Of a DNA stretch of 64,000 nt, positions 1-8,850 are shown piece after piece. A model generated the notes under the pieces. It did no database searches. It worked only from the letters and a program-made list of their open reading frames with translations, and was not told where the DNA came from. The translations under genes and the position numbers were made by a program. The DNA is from Planctomycetota bacterium (GTDB taxonomy: Bacteria > Planctomycetota > UBA1135 > JACQFD01), in assembly GCA_016200225.1 (NCBI GenBank), contig JACQFD010000033.1:1-64000 (forward strand), in the 5' to 3' direction. The stretch's first letter is position 1, and each line of letters opens with the position of its first letter.

Positions 1-238
1 CGGAACTCAGCATGCACCGGGCCCCAGAAGCGGGCTCAACAACGAGTGCGAATGGAAGCGAGGCGGATCGGTCGGATGTAAAGATTGGAAAACCGCACCA
101 GCGGCCTTGACACAGAGGCCTTCTCATGGAAGTGCTCGTCGCGACCCAACCCATCGAGCGCACAGCGGGGGGATTATTATTAATAGCTTGGAAAAATTGG
201 ACCCGTTCCCATTCTTGCGCCCTTTCTTTCGCTGTGAA
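1..238. other. Left-edge region, no supported gene
   Basis: I see no convincing gene here. A plus-strand frame stays open from base 2 to a stop near 295, but its translation has no recognisable domain and it overlaps the 3' end of the minus-strand gene that ends at 239. On the minus strand this is the region downstream of that gene. It contains a short REP-like motif (193-218) and an AT-rich patch near 173-190. A partial gene entering from the left edge cannot be excluded. Confidence 0.4.
193..218 (-). repeat. REP-like motif, left copy
   Basis: Read on the minus strand, this stretch is GAATGGGAACGGGTCCAATT and neighbouring bases. It matches, with two or three differences, a plus-strand copy at 765-787. 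The two copies are inverted and flank the small secreted-protein gene. The core GGGTCC and its neighbours can form a short hairpin. Confidence 0.5.
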
Positions 239-700
239 TCAGGGCCCGGTACGCTTGGCCGTAAATGTAAGAAGCTCGATTTTGTTCGATTGTAAGGATG
301 AGCCCGTGCCGTTGGCGCTATTGGCAAAGCCTGTTTTCTTATTCATCGCGGCGCTTCCGGCGAGTGTGATCTGCTCGGAGGCCAGCGGGTCCGAGTCGAC
401 GCGAAAAGCGTTGGCAATGCGTTTGCCCGTGAGCATGAATGGCGGGTCGCCTTCCGTCGGCGTGATCGTTATAGTTACATTACTATTCGACCCGAGCGAA
501 TCATCGGTAAACGTCGCGTCAACTGTTTGAACTTTATTCGCCGTTTTACTGCCGTCATCCATGTACTTCTTGCTATGCACGACAATTTTCCAAGTCCCCG
601 AAAGCGGACCGTTGACCCCGCCGACGCGGGCGTGCGCGGGAACGAGGAGCAGGGAAACCAACGCGAAACCGGAAACTAAAGATAGTGAGATGCGATTCAT
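239..700 (-). CDS. Small secreted protein of unknown function
   Basis: This 153-residue protein starts with a clear Sec signal peptide (residues 1-24, positively charged start, leucine/valine-rich core, cleavage expected after AHA). It is therefore probably periplasmic or secreted. The mature part is Ser/Thr/Asn-rich with alternating hydrophobic residues, as in a small beta-sandwich, and has no cysteine or catalytic motif that I can identify. It lies 90 bases downstream of the AttH-like gene on the same strand, so it could be a distal member of that ABC operon. Inverted REP-like motifs at 193-218 and 765-787 bracket it, which may mean it was inserted as a unit. I do not recognise the family. 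Confidence 0.75.
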   Translation of the reverse strand: MNRISLSLVSGFALVSLLLVPAHARVGGVNGPLSGTWKIVVHSKKYMDDGSKTANKVQTVDATFTDDSLGSNSNVTITITPTEGDPPFMLTGKRIANAFRVDSDPLASEQITLAGSAAMNKKTGFANSANGTGSSLQSNKIELLTFTAKRTGP

Positions 701-764
701 ACGCTAACTTTGCCGCATACCGCGATTTCGCGCAAGTGCGGAAAAATCGAAAAAAGGAATCGGA

Positions 765-787
765 GAATGGGGACGGGTCCACTTTCA
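765..787 (+). repeat. REP-like motif, right copy
   Basis: The plus strand reads GAATGGGGACGGGTCCACTT followed by TCA. It is the inverted partner of the motif at 193-218. GGAC and GTCC at its centre can pair. It sits in the 90-base gap between the secreted-protein gene and the AttH-like gene. Confidence 0.5.
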
Positions 788-790
788 TAT

Positions 791-1870
791 TCAGAATTTC
801 CCGCCAAGCGATTCAACGTATCCAGTCAACTCCATGAATCCGCTTCCGCGCGCATCGCCGCTTGACTGCACCGGCCCCTCCCAATACACGACTCCGGTCG
901 TTCCGCGACTGTCCAATTCGCAATCTTTAACTTTAGCGCGCACTTCGAAGTTTAACTTTTCCGACGGTAAACTCACGCGCCAGCGAATGGGATAGCTTGC
1001 GCCGGTTTTACTACTTTTCCATGTTTCCAACACTTCCATACTGAAATCATTCTTCGTAAACACGCGCGTCGCGCCATTTCGGTCCACTAGCGTTCCGCCC
1101 GACTCCGCGATGTATCCGCCGCCGACTTTCCGAATACCGTAAATCATCAATTCGCGCCCGTCGTCCATTCGCAATCCGAACCAATCCCAGCCCGCCACGC
1201 CTTTGCCCAATTGACTCGTTCCGAATTCGTGGTCGAACCAGCTTTCGCCTTTCACGCTGAATTCCCTGCCATTTAAATTAATAATACCCTTCGTCGCGCA
1301 ACGCGTAAAACTAACATAAACCGACGCATTGCCGACTTCGGGACCTTTCTTCGAATAACCGCCGCTGCCGTGCGCGACGAGCGCTTTCGCAGGGTCGAGA
1401 TCCATTTGTATCATTGCGCCCGCGGCCGCGTCGGATGCCGCGACGCGAATCGGGCCTCCGTCATTTTTAATAATCTCCCAGTTCTCGAGAAACGCATGCA
1501 TCGATCCCTCCGCCGCGTCGGCGAGTCCCGCGCCGCGGCGGCGCAGCCGTTCGGCGAATGTGAACTTACTATTTTTAATATCCGTAATTGCGAAGTGGCC
1601 GGCGAACACCTGCCGCGGGCGCAGCGCCGACTCGCCCGGTCGCGATTCGCCCGCGATCATGCCGCGCCGGAAAATTGTAAATTGATAACCGAACGATTCG
1701 CCGGTCGCGGCGGCGACCTCGCCCGTGACATACCACCATTCCGTCCGATGATCGAAATGCGCGCCGTGGTCGCGCGGATAGCTCAAATCCGGCGAGGGTT
1801 TGACAATTTTCCAATCGTCGCCGCGGGCGGCGATCGTTAATAAGCTCATGAGCGCGATTTTCTTAAACAT
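791..1870 (-). CDS. AttH/CrtC-type lipocalin-like protein
   Basis: A 359-residue exported protein with two lipocalin-like domains of the AttH/carotenoid 1,2-hydratase (CrtC) type. The N-terminal MFKK...ARG stretch looks like a signal peptide. Family landmarks are HRTEWWYVTGEV near residue 40 and the SWFDHEFGTSQL...GWDWFGLRMDDGREL block in the middle, typical of AttH proteins encoded beside ABC exporters. I chose the ATG at 1870 because it overlaps the end of the permease gene by 8 bases (ATGTTTAA), implying translational coupling; an upstream in-frame start would lie deep inside that gene. Known AttH-family proteins act in the cell envelope, and CrtC hydrates carotenoids. No carotenoid genes occur here, so a role in handling the substrate of the adjacent transporter is more likely. 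That role is inference. Confidence 0.88.
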   Translation of the reverse strand: MFKKIALMSLLTIAARGDDWKIVKPSPDLSYPRDHGAHFDHRTEWWYVTGEVAAATGESFGYQFTIFRRGMIAGESRPGESALRPRQVFAGHFAITDIKNSKFTFAERLRRRGAGLADAAEGSMHAFLENWEIIKNDGGPIRVAASDAAAGAMIQMDLDPAKALVAHGSGGYSKKGPEVGNASVYVSFTRCATKGIINLNGREFSVKGESWFDHEFGTSQLGKGVAGWDWFGLRMDDGRELMIYGIRKVGGGYIAESGGTLVDRNGATRVFTKNDFSMEVLETWKSSKTGASYPIRWRVSLPSEKLNFEVRAKVKDCELDSRGTTGVVYWEGPVQSSGDARGSGFMELTGYVESLGGKF

Positions 1871-4466
1871 CGTCCTGAAGCAGCTCCCGCGGAGCGCGCC
1901 GCGCGGCGAACCAAGCGGGCGGCAATGCGGCCGCGCCGCAGACAAATGTAACAGAACACGCGATCGATAGAATATTCGTCCACGGAGGGAGCAGGCGCAT
2001 CGTCCAGCCGAAGGATTGTAAATTGATCACTTTCACGAGCACGACCCCGACGAGCAGGCCGAAAACGAAACCGCCGATGACACTAATGATTCCGAGGCAG
2101 ATCCCTTCTGTAAAGACCATGCCGATCACCTGCAATTTCGATCCGCCGAGGGCGCGCACAAGCGCGAAGTCGTGGCGCCGTTCGTCGACGAGCGCGAACA
2201 GCACGGTCAGCACGGCTACGATGGCGACGATGCGCGACACGATCTCGAGGGCTTTTGTAATTTCAAACGATCGGTCGAACGCTTCCATCGCCTGTCCGCG
2301 CAGTTCGCGGTTCAGTAATATATCCACTTCGAATTTTCCGCCGAGCAATTCTATCAATTTCGAGCGTACGGCCGGCGCCTCGACCGCATTATTTAGAAAA
2401 AACGCGACTTCGCGCGGACCGTCGTCGGGATAAAGTTGCAAAAACTCCGCGCGGTCGAGCACGGCCATGCCCTGGCTTCGTGAATAATCATAAAAAACGC
2501 CCTCGACGCGCTTTCTTAATATTCCCGACGGCACGGCGATTTCGATCGTGTCGCCCGCGCGAATTCCAAAGCGGTTCGACAGCGGTTCGTTAATCATAAT
2601 CGAATTATTAACAATGGCATCCGCAAACACGCGCTTTGGGTCGCGACCGTCGACGAACGGAAGCCCCGCCGCGCGCTGCACGACACGATATTCTCCGGCG
2701 CAGAGCGAAATCGGTTCGCCGCGCACGAACGCCGTCGTCTCGTGAAACGGGTCGACGACGTCGCCGCCGAATTCGCGCAATGCTATATTTACTATTTCCG
2801 GATCGAGGCGGCCGACATGCACGCCGGTCGACGCGGTGCGTGGGCGGATCCAAACGTCGGAGCGGATTGTTTGATTTACAAAATCGAACACCGTCTCGCG
2901 AAACGAGCCGACCATGGTTGTAATCGATATCGCGAGCGCGACGGCCATACCGACGGCGCCGGCGGCCCAGGCCGCGCGCGAGCGCCCCGCCGAGAGCGCG
3001 GCCAAACCCGCGCGCGCGATCATTGGAAAAGTAATGAATCGCCGCGACACTCCGAGGCGAGCCGCGGCGTCCAGCGCGGGAGATGCTACAACTACGACCG
3101 CCACGAGCAGCGCGAACGACGACGCCAGCGCCGCGTACGGAAGTCCGCCGAGCGCGGGCGCCAAAGCTAACAAATAAGACGCGATGCACAACGACACGAG
3201 CGACGCGGATGCGAGCAACCACGCTTTTTTACTTAAAAACGCGGGCCTTTCCCTGCGGAGCCCCTGCAGCGGCGGCGTCCGCATCGCTTCGCGCAACGGT
3301 AATATCGCGGCGACGGAAGAATTAAACAATCCGAGCGCGACGCCGCACGCGGCCGCCCACCACGGAATATACAATTCCGTCGCCGGCACGCCCGGCACCA
3401 TCGAAGCGACTGTCGTACGCGCGCCTGCGAGCGAGGCGCGCGCGCCCGCAACGCCCGCGACGACGCCCAACGCGCCGCCGAGCAGACCGATCGCCGATGC
3501 TTCAAAAAAGACCGCCGTCGCGATTTGTAAATTCGAGGCGCCGAGCGATCGTAATAATGCAATAATCGAACGTCGCTGCACGACCGAAGTCGCGAGCGTC
3601 GTCGCCACCAGCATCGATCCCACGATCAGTGAAATTCCCGAGAGCGCGGTCAGATTGAATTGTAATGCCTGCACCATGCGGTCGGCCTGCTCCGCGCGCT
3701 CGTTCGGCCTTCCGACGCGCGCGCCCGGCGGCGCCGCTTCGCGCGCGCGCGATTCGAGATTGGTAATTTCCAAACCGGCGTCCTCGATGCTTAAATTATC
3801 AATTCTCGGCAGCAATTCGAGCCGGTCGATGCGGCCGATCCGGCCGAAAATTTCCTGCGCGTACGCGATGTCGATGACAATGGTCCGGTTCCACGCGCTC
3901 GCGACGGAGCGCGGCCGCAGTAATGCTAATATTGGTATTTCTACGGGTTTCGAGCGCGCGTGGATTGTTAATATTCCGCCCGCCTCGAGATTCAATTCTC
4001 GGGCAAGCGGTTCGGGCACGAGCGCGCCCGCTCCGGCGAGCGCGCGTTCGAGATTCCCGGCCGCGTACAGGGGATTGAATATGACATCGAGTTCGCGAAT
4101 CTTACGATCGAGAAGCACGTCGACGCCGAGCACGCGAATTGTATCTTTAAGTTTCGGCGCGAGCGCGAATTCCTCGATCACGGGCGCGATCAGCGCGCGG
4201 TCCGCGAGCGGGCGAAATCTATACAATTCCGATTCCAGCAATCCGCCCGGTTGCGTCACTTCGACGCGCGCGCGCCCGGCGATTTCGACGGCCCCTTCGC
4301 GCATCGACGCGACGGCGGCGCGGCTCGACAGCCACGTCGCGAGAATCGACGCGACACCGACGGCGACGCCGATCACAGTTATGATAAATCGCCACGGCCT
4401 GCGGAGGACCGGCCGAATGACGAATGCGCGCAGGACGAGCGCGGGGACGTGCGGAAAGCGCGGCAT
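1863..4466 (-). CDS. FtsX-type ABC transporter permease (AttF-like)
   Basis: An 867-residue inner-membrane permease with two FtsX-like modules. There is one membrane segment near residues 25-50, a periplasmic MacB-PCD-like region (about 50-260), three segments around 265-400, a duplicated arrangement with segments around 425-520, a second periplasmic region (about 530-720), and three C-terminal segments. The length of about 850 residues is usual for the duplicated LolC/MacB-related permeases. It lies 16 bases downstream of its ATPase gene and overlaps the AttH-like gene by 8 bases. Together they form an ATPase-permease-lipocalin exporter that probably moves a lipid, lipoprotein or other hydrophobic envelope compound. 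The substrate cannot be read from the sequence. Confidence 0.93.
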   Translation of the reverse strand: MPRFPHVPALVLRAFVIRPVLRRPWRFIITVIGVAVGVASILATWLSSRAAVASMREGAVEIAGRARVEVTQPGGLLESELYRFRPLADRALIAPVIEEFALAPKLKDTIRVLGVDVLLDRKIRELDVIFNPLYAAGNLERALAGAGALVPEPLARELNLEAGGILTIHARSKPVEIPILALLRPRSVASAWNRTIVIDIAYAQEIFGRIGRIDRLELLPRIDNLSIEDAGLEITNLESRAREAAPPGARVGRPNERAEQADRMVQALQFNLTALSGISLIVGSMLVATTLATSVVQRRSIIALLRSLGASNLQIATAVFFEASAIGLLGGALGVVAGVAGARASLAGARTTVASMVPGVPATELYIPWWAAACGVALGLFNSSVAAILPLREAMRTPPLQGLRRERPAFLSKKAWLLASASLVSLCIASYLLALAPALGGLPYAALASSFALLVAVVVVASPALDAAARLGVSRRFITFPMIARAGLAALSAGRSRAAWAAGAVGMAVALAISITTMVGSFRETVFDFVNQTIRSDVWIRPRTASTGVHVGRLDPEIVNIALREFGGDVVDPFHETTAFVRGEPISLCAGEYRVVQRAAGLPFVDGRDPKRVFADAIVNNSIMINEPLSNRFGIRAGDTIEIAVPSGILRKRVEGVFYDYSRSQGMAVLDRAEFLQLYPDDGPREVAFFLNNAVEAPAVRSKLIELLGGKFEVDILLNRELRGQAMEAFDRSFEITKALEIVSRIVAIVAVLTVLFALVDERRHDFALVRALGGSKLQVIGMVFTEGICLGIISVIGGFVFGLLVGVVLVKVINLQSFGWTMRLLPPWTNILSIACSVTFVCGAAALPPAWFAARRAPRELLQDDV

Positions 4467-4482
4467 CAGTTAATATTACGAA

Positions 4483-5145
4483 TCACGCCTCGATGCGCCC
4501 GTCGTTCATATGGATAATGCGGTCCGCGCGCGCGGCGAGGCGCGCATCGTGAGTGACTAACAATACGGCGGCGCTCGCCTCGCGTCGGGATCCAAATAAC
4601 AATTCCATCACGGCGTCGCCCGCGTGCGAATCGAGATTGCCCGTCGGTTCGTCCGCCAGTACGACGGGCGGACGGTGCACGAGCGCGCGCGCCACGGCGG
4701 CGCGCTGCTGCTCGCCGCCCGAGAGCTCCGACGGAAAATGATGCATTCGCTCGCGCAAACCGACGCGTTCGATCAATTCGCGCACGCGCTCGGGATCGCG
4801 TTTTCCGGCGAGCGCGAGCGGCAATATTATGTTTTCTTCGACGGTCAAATGCGGCATCAGGTGGAATTGTTGAAATACAATTCCGACGAGACCGCGACGA
4901 AGCGAATTCAACGACGCCTCCGTCGAATTTGTTATATCCAATCCGCGGACATGGATCGCGCCCCGGTCGCAGCGGTCGACGCCTGAAATTAAATTTAACG
5001 TTGTCGATTTGCCGCACCCCGACGGGCCGACGAGCGCCACCCGCTCTCCTTCGGCGATCGAAAACGAAACGTCCTCGAGCGCCGCCACGTCCGACGTGCC
5101 GCGCCGGTAGCGTTTGTGAACATGCGAAAGGACGACGGCGGGCAC
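4483..5145 (-). CDS. ABC transporter ATPase (LolD/AttE-like)
   Basis: A 220-residue cytoplasmic ATPase that powers the FtsX-type permease encoded 16 bases downstream. Visible motifs are Walker A GPSGCGKST (about 39-47), the Q-loop in VFQQFHL, the signature LSGGEQQR (about 140-147), Walker B VVLADEPTG with the catalytic Glu, and the switch His in THDARL. These are the features of the MacB/LolD group, which use mechanotransmission rather than classic transport. The start is GTG at 5145 with no clear Shine-Dalgarno sequence. The gene heads an operon of ATPase, permease and AttH-like protein, and faces the gene at 5322 across a 176-base divergent region that probably holds both promoters. Confidence 0.95.
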   Translation of the reverse strand: MPAVVLSHVHKRYRRGTSDVAALEDVSFSIAEGERVALVGPSGCGKSTTLNLISGVDRCDRGAIHVRGLDITNSTEASLNSLRRGLVGIVFQQFHLMPHLTVEENIILPLALAGKRDPERVRELIERVGLRERMHHFPSELSGGEQQRAAVARALVHRPPVVLADEPTGNLDSHAGDAVMELLFGSRREASAAVLLVTHDARLAARADRIIHMNDGRIEA

Positions 5146-5321
5146 GGCGATTGTTCTACTCGGTCGCCTGCGACCGGACTACGTATGTTGCGCCTTGCGC
5201 GGAAAACCCGCGGGCGATGTCAGATTCGCGCGAAGGCCGCGCTTCAGTGACTGCACTCCATTTCCTTGCATAGAACTTCCTTGCACACCCAATTGGAAGT
5301 TCGCGGACTATTTGTAATTCA

Positions 5322-8300
5322 ATGTCACGATCAAAATCGCTCTGGATCGGCATCTTCGCCGCTTTATTAATTATCGCACTCGGCATCGCCCTGTCGCCGT
5401 TTGGACAAGGCGATCGCGGAGACGGCGTCGCGAGCCGTGGCGGACAAGAATTGCTAGCGTCGTTGCCGGCCATCGGCGCCGATTCCAAAATCAACGATTC
5501 GGGCGGACGCGAGACCGCGTCCGCGCCGTCGCGTGACATGAATGTCGCAGCCACGCGCGAGGGATTCGGAAAAGTGATCGTCCTCGACGGGAAACCAAAT
5601 TCCATTCCCCCCGGCACGCGCGTCGTCATTCGTTATGACAATCCCGATTTCATGTCGGCGATGTCGCTCGGCCAGATCATGCGGCTTTCATTTCAAAAAG
5701 GCCCGGCCGGACAGCGCGAACTTGTTCGTAATGCGCGGAAAAACCACCGCGAGGGCGCCGCTTTTTCCGTCGCCGCCGACGGAACGTTTAAGATCGACGC
5801 GCCGCGCGACCTCGATTTTTATTTAGATATCAAATCCGACGGATTGGTAAACGACACGTGGGAAGTCCATCACGCCGCCGACAATCCGCCATTCATCGTC
5901 CGCGCGCGGCGCGGCGTTTCGATTCGCGGAAAAGTACAATCCGCCGACGGCAAGGGCGTCGGCGGCGCGCAAATATCCTTTTTGGATCATCGCATGCCCG
6001 GCTCGGGCGGGCGCGTGACGACGCCGCGCGACATCCGCGCGGAATCGTCGTCCGACGGATTGTTTATATTAAATGCCGTTCCCTCAGGCGGCGCCGGCAC
6101 GATCGTCGCACGCCACGGCGGCTTCGGCGCGAACTCCGCGAGTCTAAAATTAGTCGGCGAGATTCCTAATATTACAATAACGCTGACGCCGGCGGCGCGG
6201 CTCGTCGGAAAAATAGTCAGCGAAACGGGCGACCCGATCGAGGGAGCCTCTGTGTCGCCTCTTTTCGGCGATTTCGCGACTTATCAAATCGAGATCGAAC
6301 GCGAACCTATCAAAACCAATCGCGAAGGCGCGTTCGAATTGAAGGATATTCCCGCCGTCCGCGTGCGCGCGCGCGCCGAAAAAACCGGCTGGCGTCCGGC
6401 GAATTCGGAATATGTAGATATTCGTCCGGGCGCGACCACGGATCTCGGAGTATTAATATTAAAAAACGGCAGCGTGATTTCGGGAGTCGTCGTGGATCCC
6501 GATGCCAAGGCCGTCGAAGGCGCGGTCGTGCGCCTCGAGTTTTCCACGCAAATGAGCCAGCTCGAATCGGGCGAAGGCGGCTCGACGGTTTACGATAATG
6601 GCGAGGCCGTGACCGACGCCGAAGGAAAGTTTAAGATCGAAGGCATGGGAAAAGGTCCGTACGACCTCGAGGCGACACACGCGGGATTCGCGCCCGGCCG
6701 GAAGAAGCGTCATAAAGACACGGGCGAACCGGTTTTATTAAAATTAAAGAAACCGGGATCGATCGCCGCCGCGCTCCATTGGCCCGAGAACTGCCCTGCC
6801 CCGACGGGCGGCGACATCGCGATCGAGATCAGCCGGCCCGTGGGACCCGGATTTAACCTTTCCGAAGTTGTTAAATCACAGCCGTTCGAAATCGCGGCCG
6901 CCGCGGCGAAAACGCCGGGTCCCGAGCGTTCGACAATTGTAATATTCGACGACGTCACGCCCGGAAGTTATACATTGACGATCCACGCGAAAGGTTTCGC
7001 GCGCGCAAAAGTTCCGAGCGTCGAAGTTAAACAATCGGCGCCCGCGGAAGTCGACGTCGCATTGACTCCGGGCGTCAACGTCTCGGGCCGCGTCGTCGAC
7101 CGCGCGTCGCGCGCCGGATTGAACGGCGCGCGCGTCACCGTCACGGCGAGCATGCTCGATAGTTTCAGGTCCGATCTGCCGACGACGACCGCGGGCGACG
7201 ACGGGAATTTTGAACTCGCCGATCTCGACGCGGGACCGATCACGCTCGCGGCGCAGTTCGCCGATCACGCGCGGCAAACGTTATCATTACAAAACCTCGC
7301 GCCGGGCGCGCATGCTACAAATGTCGAAATCGCGCTCAGCGCCGGCGGCGGCATCGAAGGACAGGCGTTCGACGAGGACGGACTGCCGATGGCGGGCGGC
7401 GTCGCGACCGTCAATGCTCCCGACCGCGGCGAATTCGAGCAAGTATTGTTAGATCGCGACGGGCGCTTCGCCGTCTACCGGTTGTCGCAGGGAGTGTTTC
7501 AAGTGAGCGTTCTGCGCGGTTCGTTTCTTAGCGATATGGGATCGGCCAATCCCGCGGAAATATTAAAAGGAATGCGATTCACGACCGCCGAAGTCAAGGA
7601 GGGCGAAATTACAAAACTTGTTCTCGGCGAAGATCGCGGCAATCTCGTCAAAGTCCGCGGAATCGTAAAATCGCGCAACGACGTGGTCGCGGGCGCGATC
7701 GTGAGCGCGATGTCGCAGGCCGGCGCGCTGAAAGGCGGCAATCCGCCGCGATTCAATTCAACCGATGCGCAGGGCGCGTTCGAAATGTCGCTGCCGCCCG
7801 GAAGAGTAGTATTTACAATTCAACGGATGTCGGGTTCGCAGTCGGGCGCGGAACTGCCCGTCGAGATCCCCGACCGCCCGACGTACGATCTTTTATTAAA
7901 TTTACCGTTAGGTTCGATCGAAGGCATCGTGCGCGGACCGAAGAACGAGGGACTCTCCGGACAGCCCATCATGCTCGCGATCGAAACCGGACCCGTCGGA
8001 TCGTTAATGGGCGCATTCGGGCAGGCGACGACCGACGAGGAAGGGCGGTTTCGTTTCGAGAATCTCGCGGCGGGAACATATTTAATATCCGCCGGCGGCG
8101 CGAACGCGTTCATGTCGGATCCGGGTTCGTCGCTTTACGGCCGCGTTTCGAAGAAAGTTAGCATTCAGGAGAGTGAACAGTTAAAAAACATGGAATTTAG
8201 CATTGGCGTCGCCGGAAGCATCGTCGGATCGGTGGTATCCGGCGGCCAGCCGGTTCCGAGCGCGTCGATATTCTTACAAATGCCGGACGGACAGCCCGTG

Positions 8301-8765
8301 ACGCGCGTTTCCGACGTTTTTACAAATAGCGGCGGGCAGTTTCGCGCGCGCGGCGTCGCGGCGGGCCAGTATCGAATGCTGATTCGCGCGAAAGGCCTCG
8401 CATCGCGGTTCGTCGATCCGGTCGCCGTCGAGTCGGGACACGACACAGAATTGCAAATCGAGTTGACGGCTGGCGCGACGGTGATCGGGCACATCGCCGA
8501 CGGCGAGGGCAAGCCGGTCACGGGATTCGCCGTCGTTCTTACAGATAGCGACGGCCGGCGCTACTCCGGTTTCGCGGGTGTAACCGAGTTCGCGCAATGG
8601 TTTGCGGACGGGCCGCCCGCGCCGGGCGATGTCCGGCTCGGCACGCTCGGACAAGGACACTATCGCGCGAACTTTACGAAATCCGGCTACAACCCCGCCG
8701 CCGTGGAATTTGACATTTCCGACGCGAACGGGAAGTCAATCGACGTTCGACTGAACAAACAGTAA
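5322..8765 (+). CDS. Large multi-repeat carboxypeptidase-regulatory-like protein
   Basis: A 1147-residue protein with an N-terminal membrane segment (residues 8-25) that either anchors it or is an uncleaved signal. The rest is a tandem series of roughly nine 80-100-residue beta-sandwich units of the carboxypeptidase-regulatory-like type. Each has the recurring pattern 'I.G.V....G.P..GA.V' followed by 'T...G.F....LP.G.Y.L....G'. Examples begin near residues 200, 290, 380, 580, 670, 770, 850, 945 and 1040. Such domains are structural or ligand-binding and occur at bacterial surfaces. No peptidase or other catalytic domain is visible. It is followed 85 bases later by the TIGR03790 gene on the same strand. 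TTA- and ATA-rich codon clusters, for example around 6168-6190 and 6448-6466, stand out in an otherwise GC-rich gene. Confidence 0.9.
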   Translation: MSRSKSLWIGIFAALLIIALGIALSPFGQGDRGDGVASRGGQELLASLPAIGADSKINDSGGRETASAPSRDMNVAATREGFGKVIVLDGKPNSIPPGTRVVIRYDNPDFMSAMSLGQIMRLSFQKGPAGQRELVRNARKNHREGAAFSVAADGTFKIDAPRDLDFYLDIKSDGLVNDTWEVHHAADNPPFIVRARRGVSIRGKVQSADGKGVGGAQISFLDHRMPGSGGRVTTPRDIRAESSSDGLFILNAVPSGGAGTIVARHGGFGANSASLKLVGEIPNITITLTPAARLVGKIVSETGDPIEGASVSPLFGDFATYQIEIEREPIKTNREGAFELKDIPAVRVRARAEKTGWRPANSEYVDIRPGATTDLGVLILKNGSVISGVVVDPDAKAVEGAVVRLEFSTQMSQLESGEGGSTVYDNGEAVTDAEGKFKIEGMGKGPYDLEATHAGFAPGRKKRHKDTGEPVLLKLKKPGSIAAALHWPENCPAPTGGDIAIEISRPVGPGFNLSEVVKSQPFEIAAAAAKTPGPERSTIVIFDDVTPGSYTLTIHAKGFARAKVPSVEVKQSAPAEVDVALTPGVNVSGRVVDRASRAGLNGARVTVTASMLDSFRSDLPTTTAGDDGNFELADLDAGPITLAAQFADHARQTLSLQNLAPGAHATNVEIALSAGGGIEGQAFDEDGLPMAGGVATVNAPDRGEFEQVLLDRDGRFAVYRLSQGVFQVSVLRGSFLSDMGSANPAEILKGMRFTTAEVKEGEITKLVLGEDRGNLVKVRGIVKSRNDVVAGAIVSAMSQAGALKGGNPPRFNSTDAQGAFEMSLPPGRVVFTIQRMSGSQSGAELPVEIPDRPTYDLLLNLPLGSIEGIVRGPKNEGLSGQPIMLAIETGPVGSLMGAFGQATTDEEGRFRFENLAAGTYLISAGGANAFMSDPGSSLYGRVSKKVSIQESEQLKNMEFSIGVAGSIVGSVVSGGQPVPSASIFLQMPDGQPVTRVSDVFTNSGGQFRARGVAAGQYRMLIRAKGLASRFVDPVAVESGHDTELQIELTAGATVIGHIADGEGKPVTGFAVVLTDSDGRRYSGFAGVTEFAQWFADGPPAPGDVRLGTLGQGHYRANFTKSGYNPAAVEFDISDANGKSIDVRLNKQ

Positions 8766-8850
8766 TCGGGTAGGCTTTGGGGGGCGCGTTTCGCGCGACC
8801 CTTGCAATTCCGCCTGTAATTCTCCCGCAGCGACATCATTTAATATAACA

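Noticed and set aside
3184..4473. Long plus-strand open frame (about 430 codons) opposite the FtsX permease gene
   Set aside because: It is antisense to a well-supported gene, is Ala/Arg/Ser-rich with no domain, and is expected by chance in GC-rich sequence. The same holds for other long antisense frames, such as 45871-46599, 53323-54171 and 60946-61914.
8766..8850. GC-rich hairpin near 8780-8800 as a terminator of the repeat-protein gene
   Set aside because: The pairing of GGGGGCGCG with CGCGCGACCC is irregular and there is no T-run after it.
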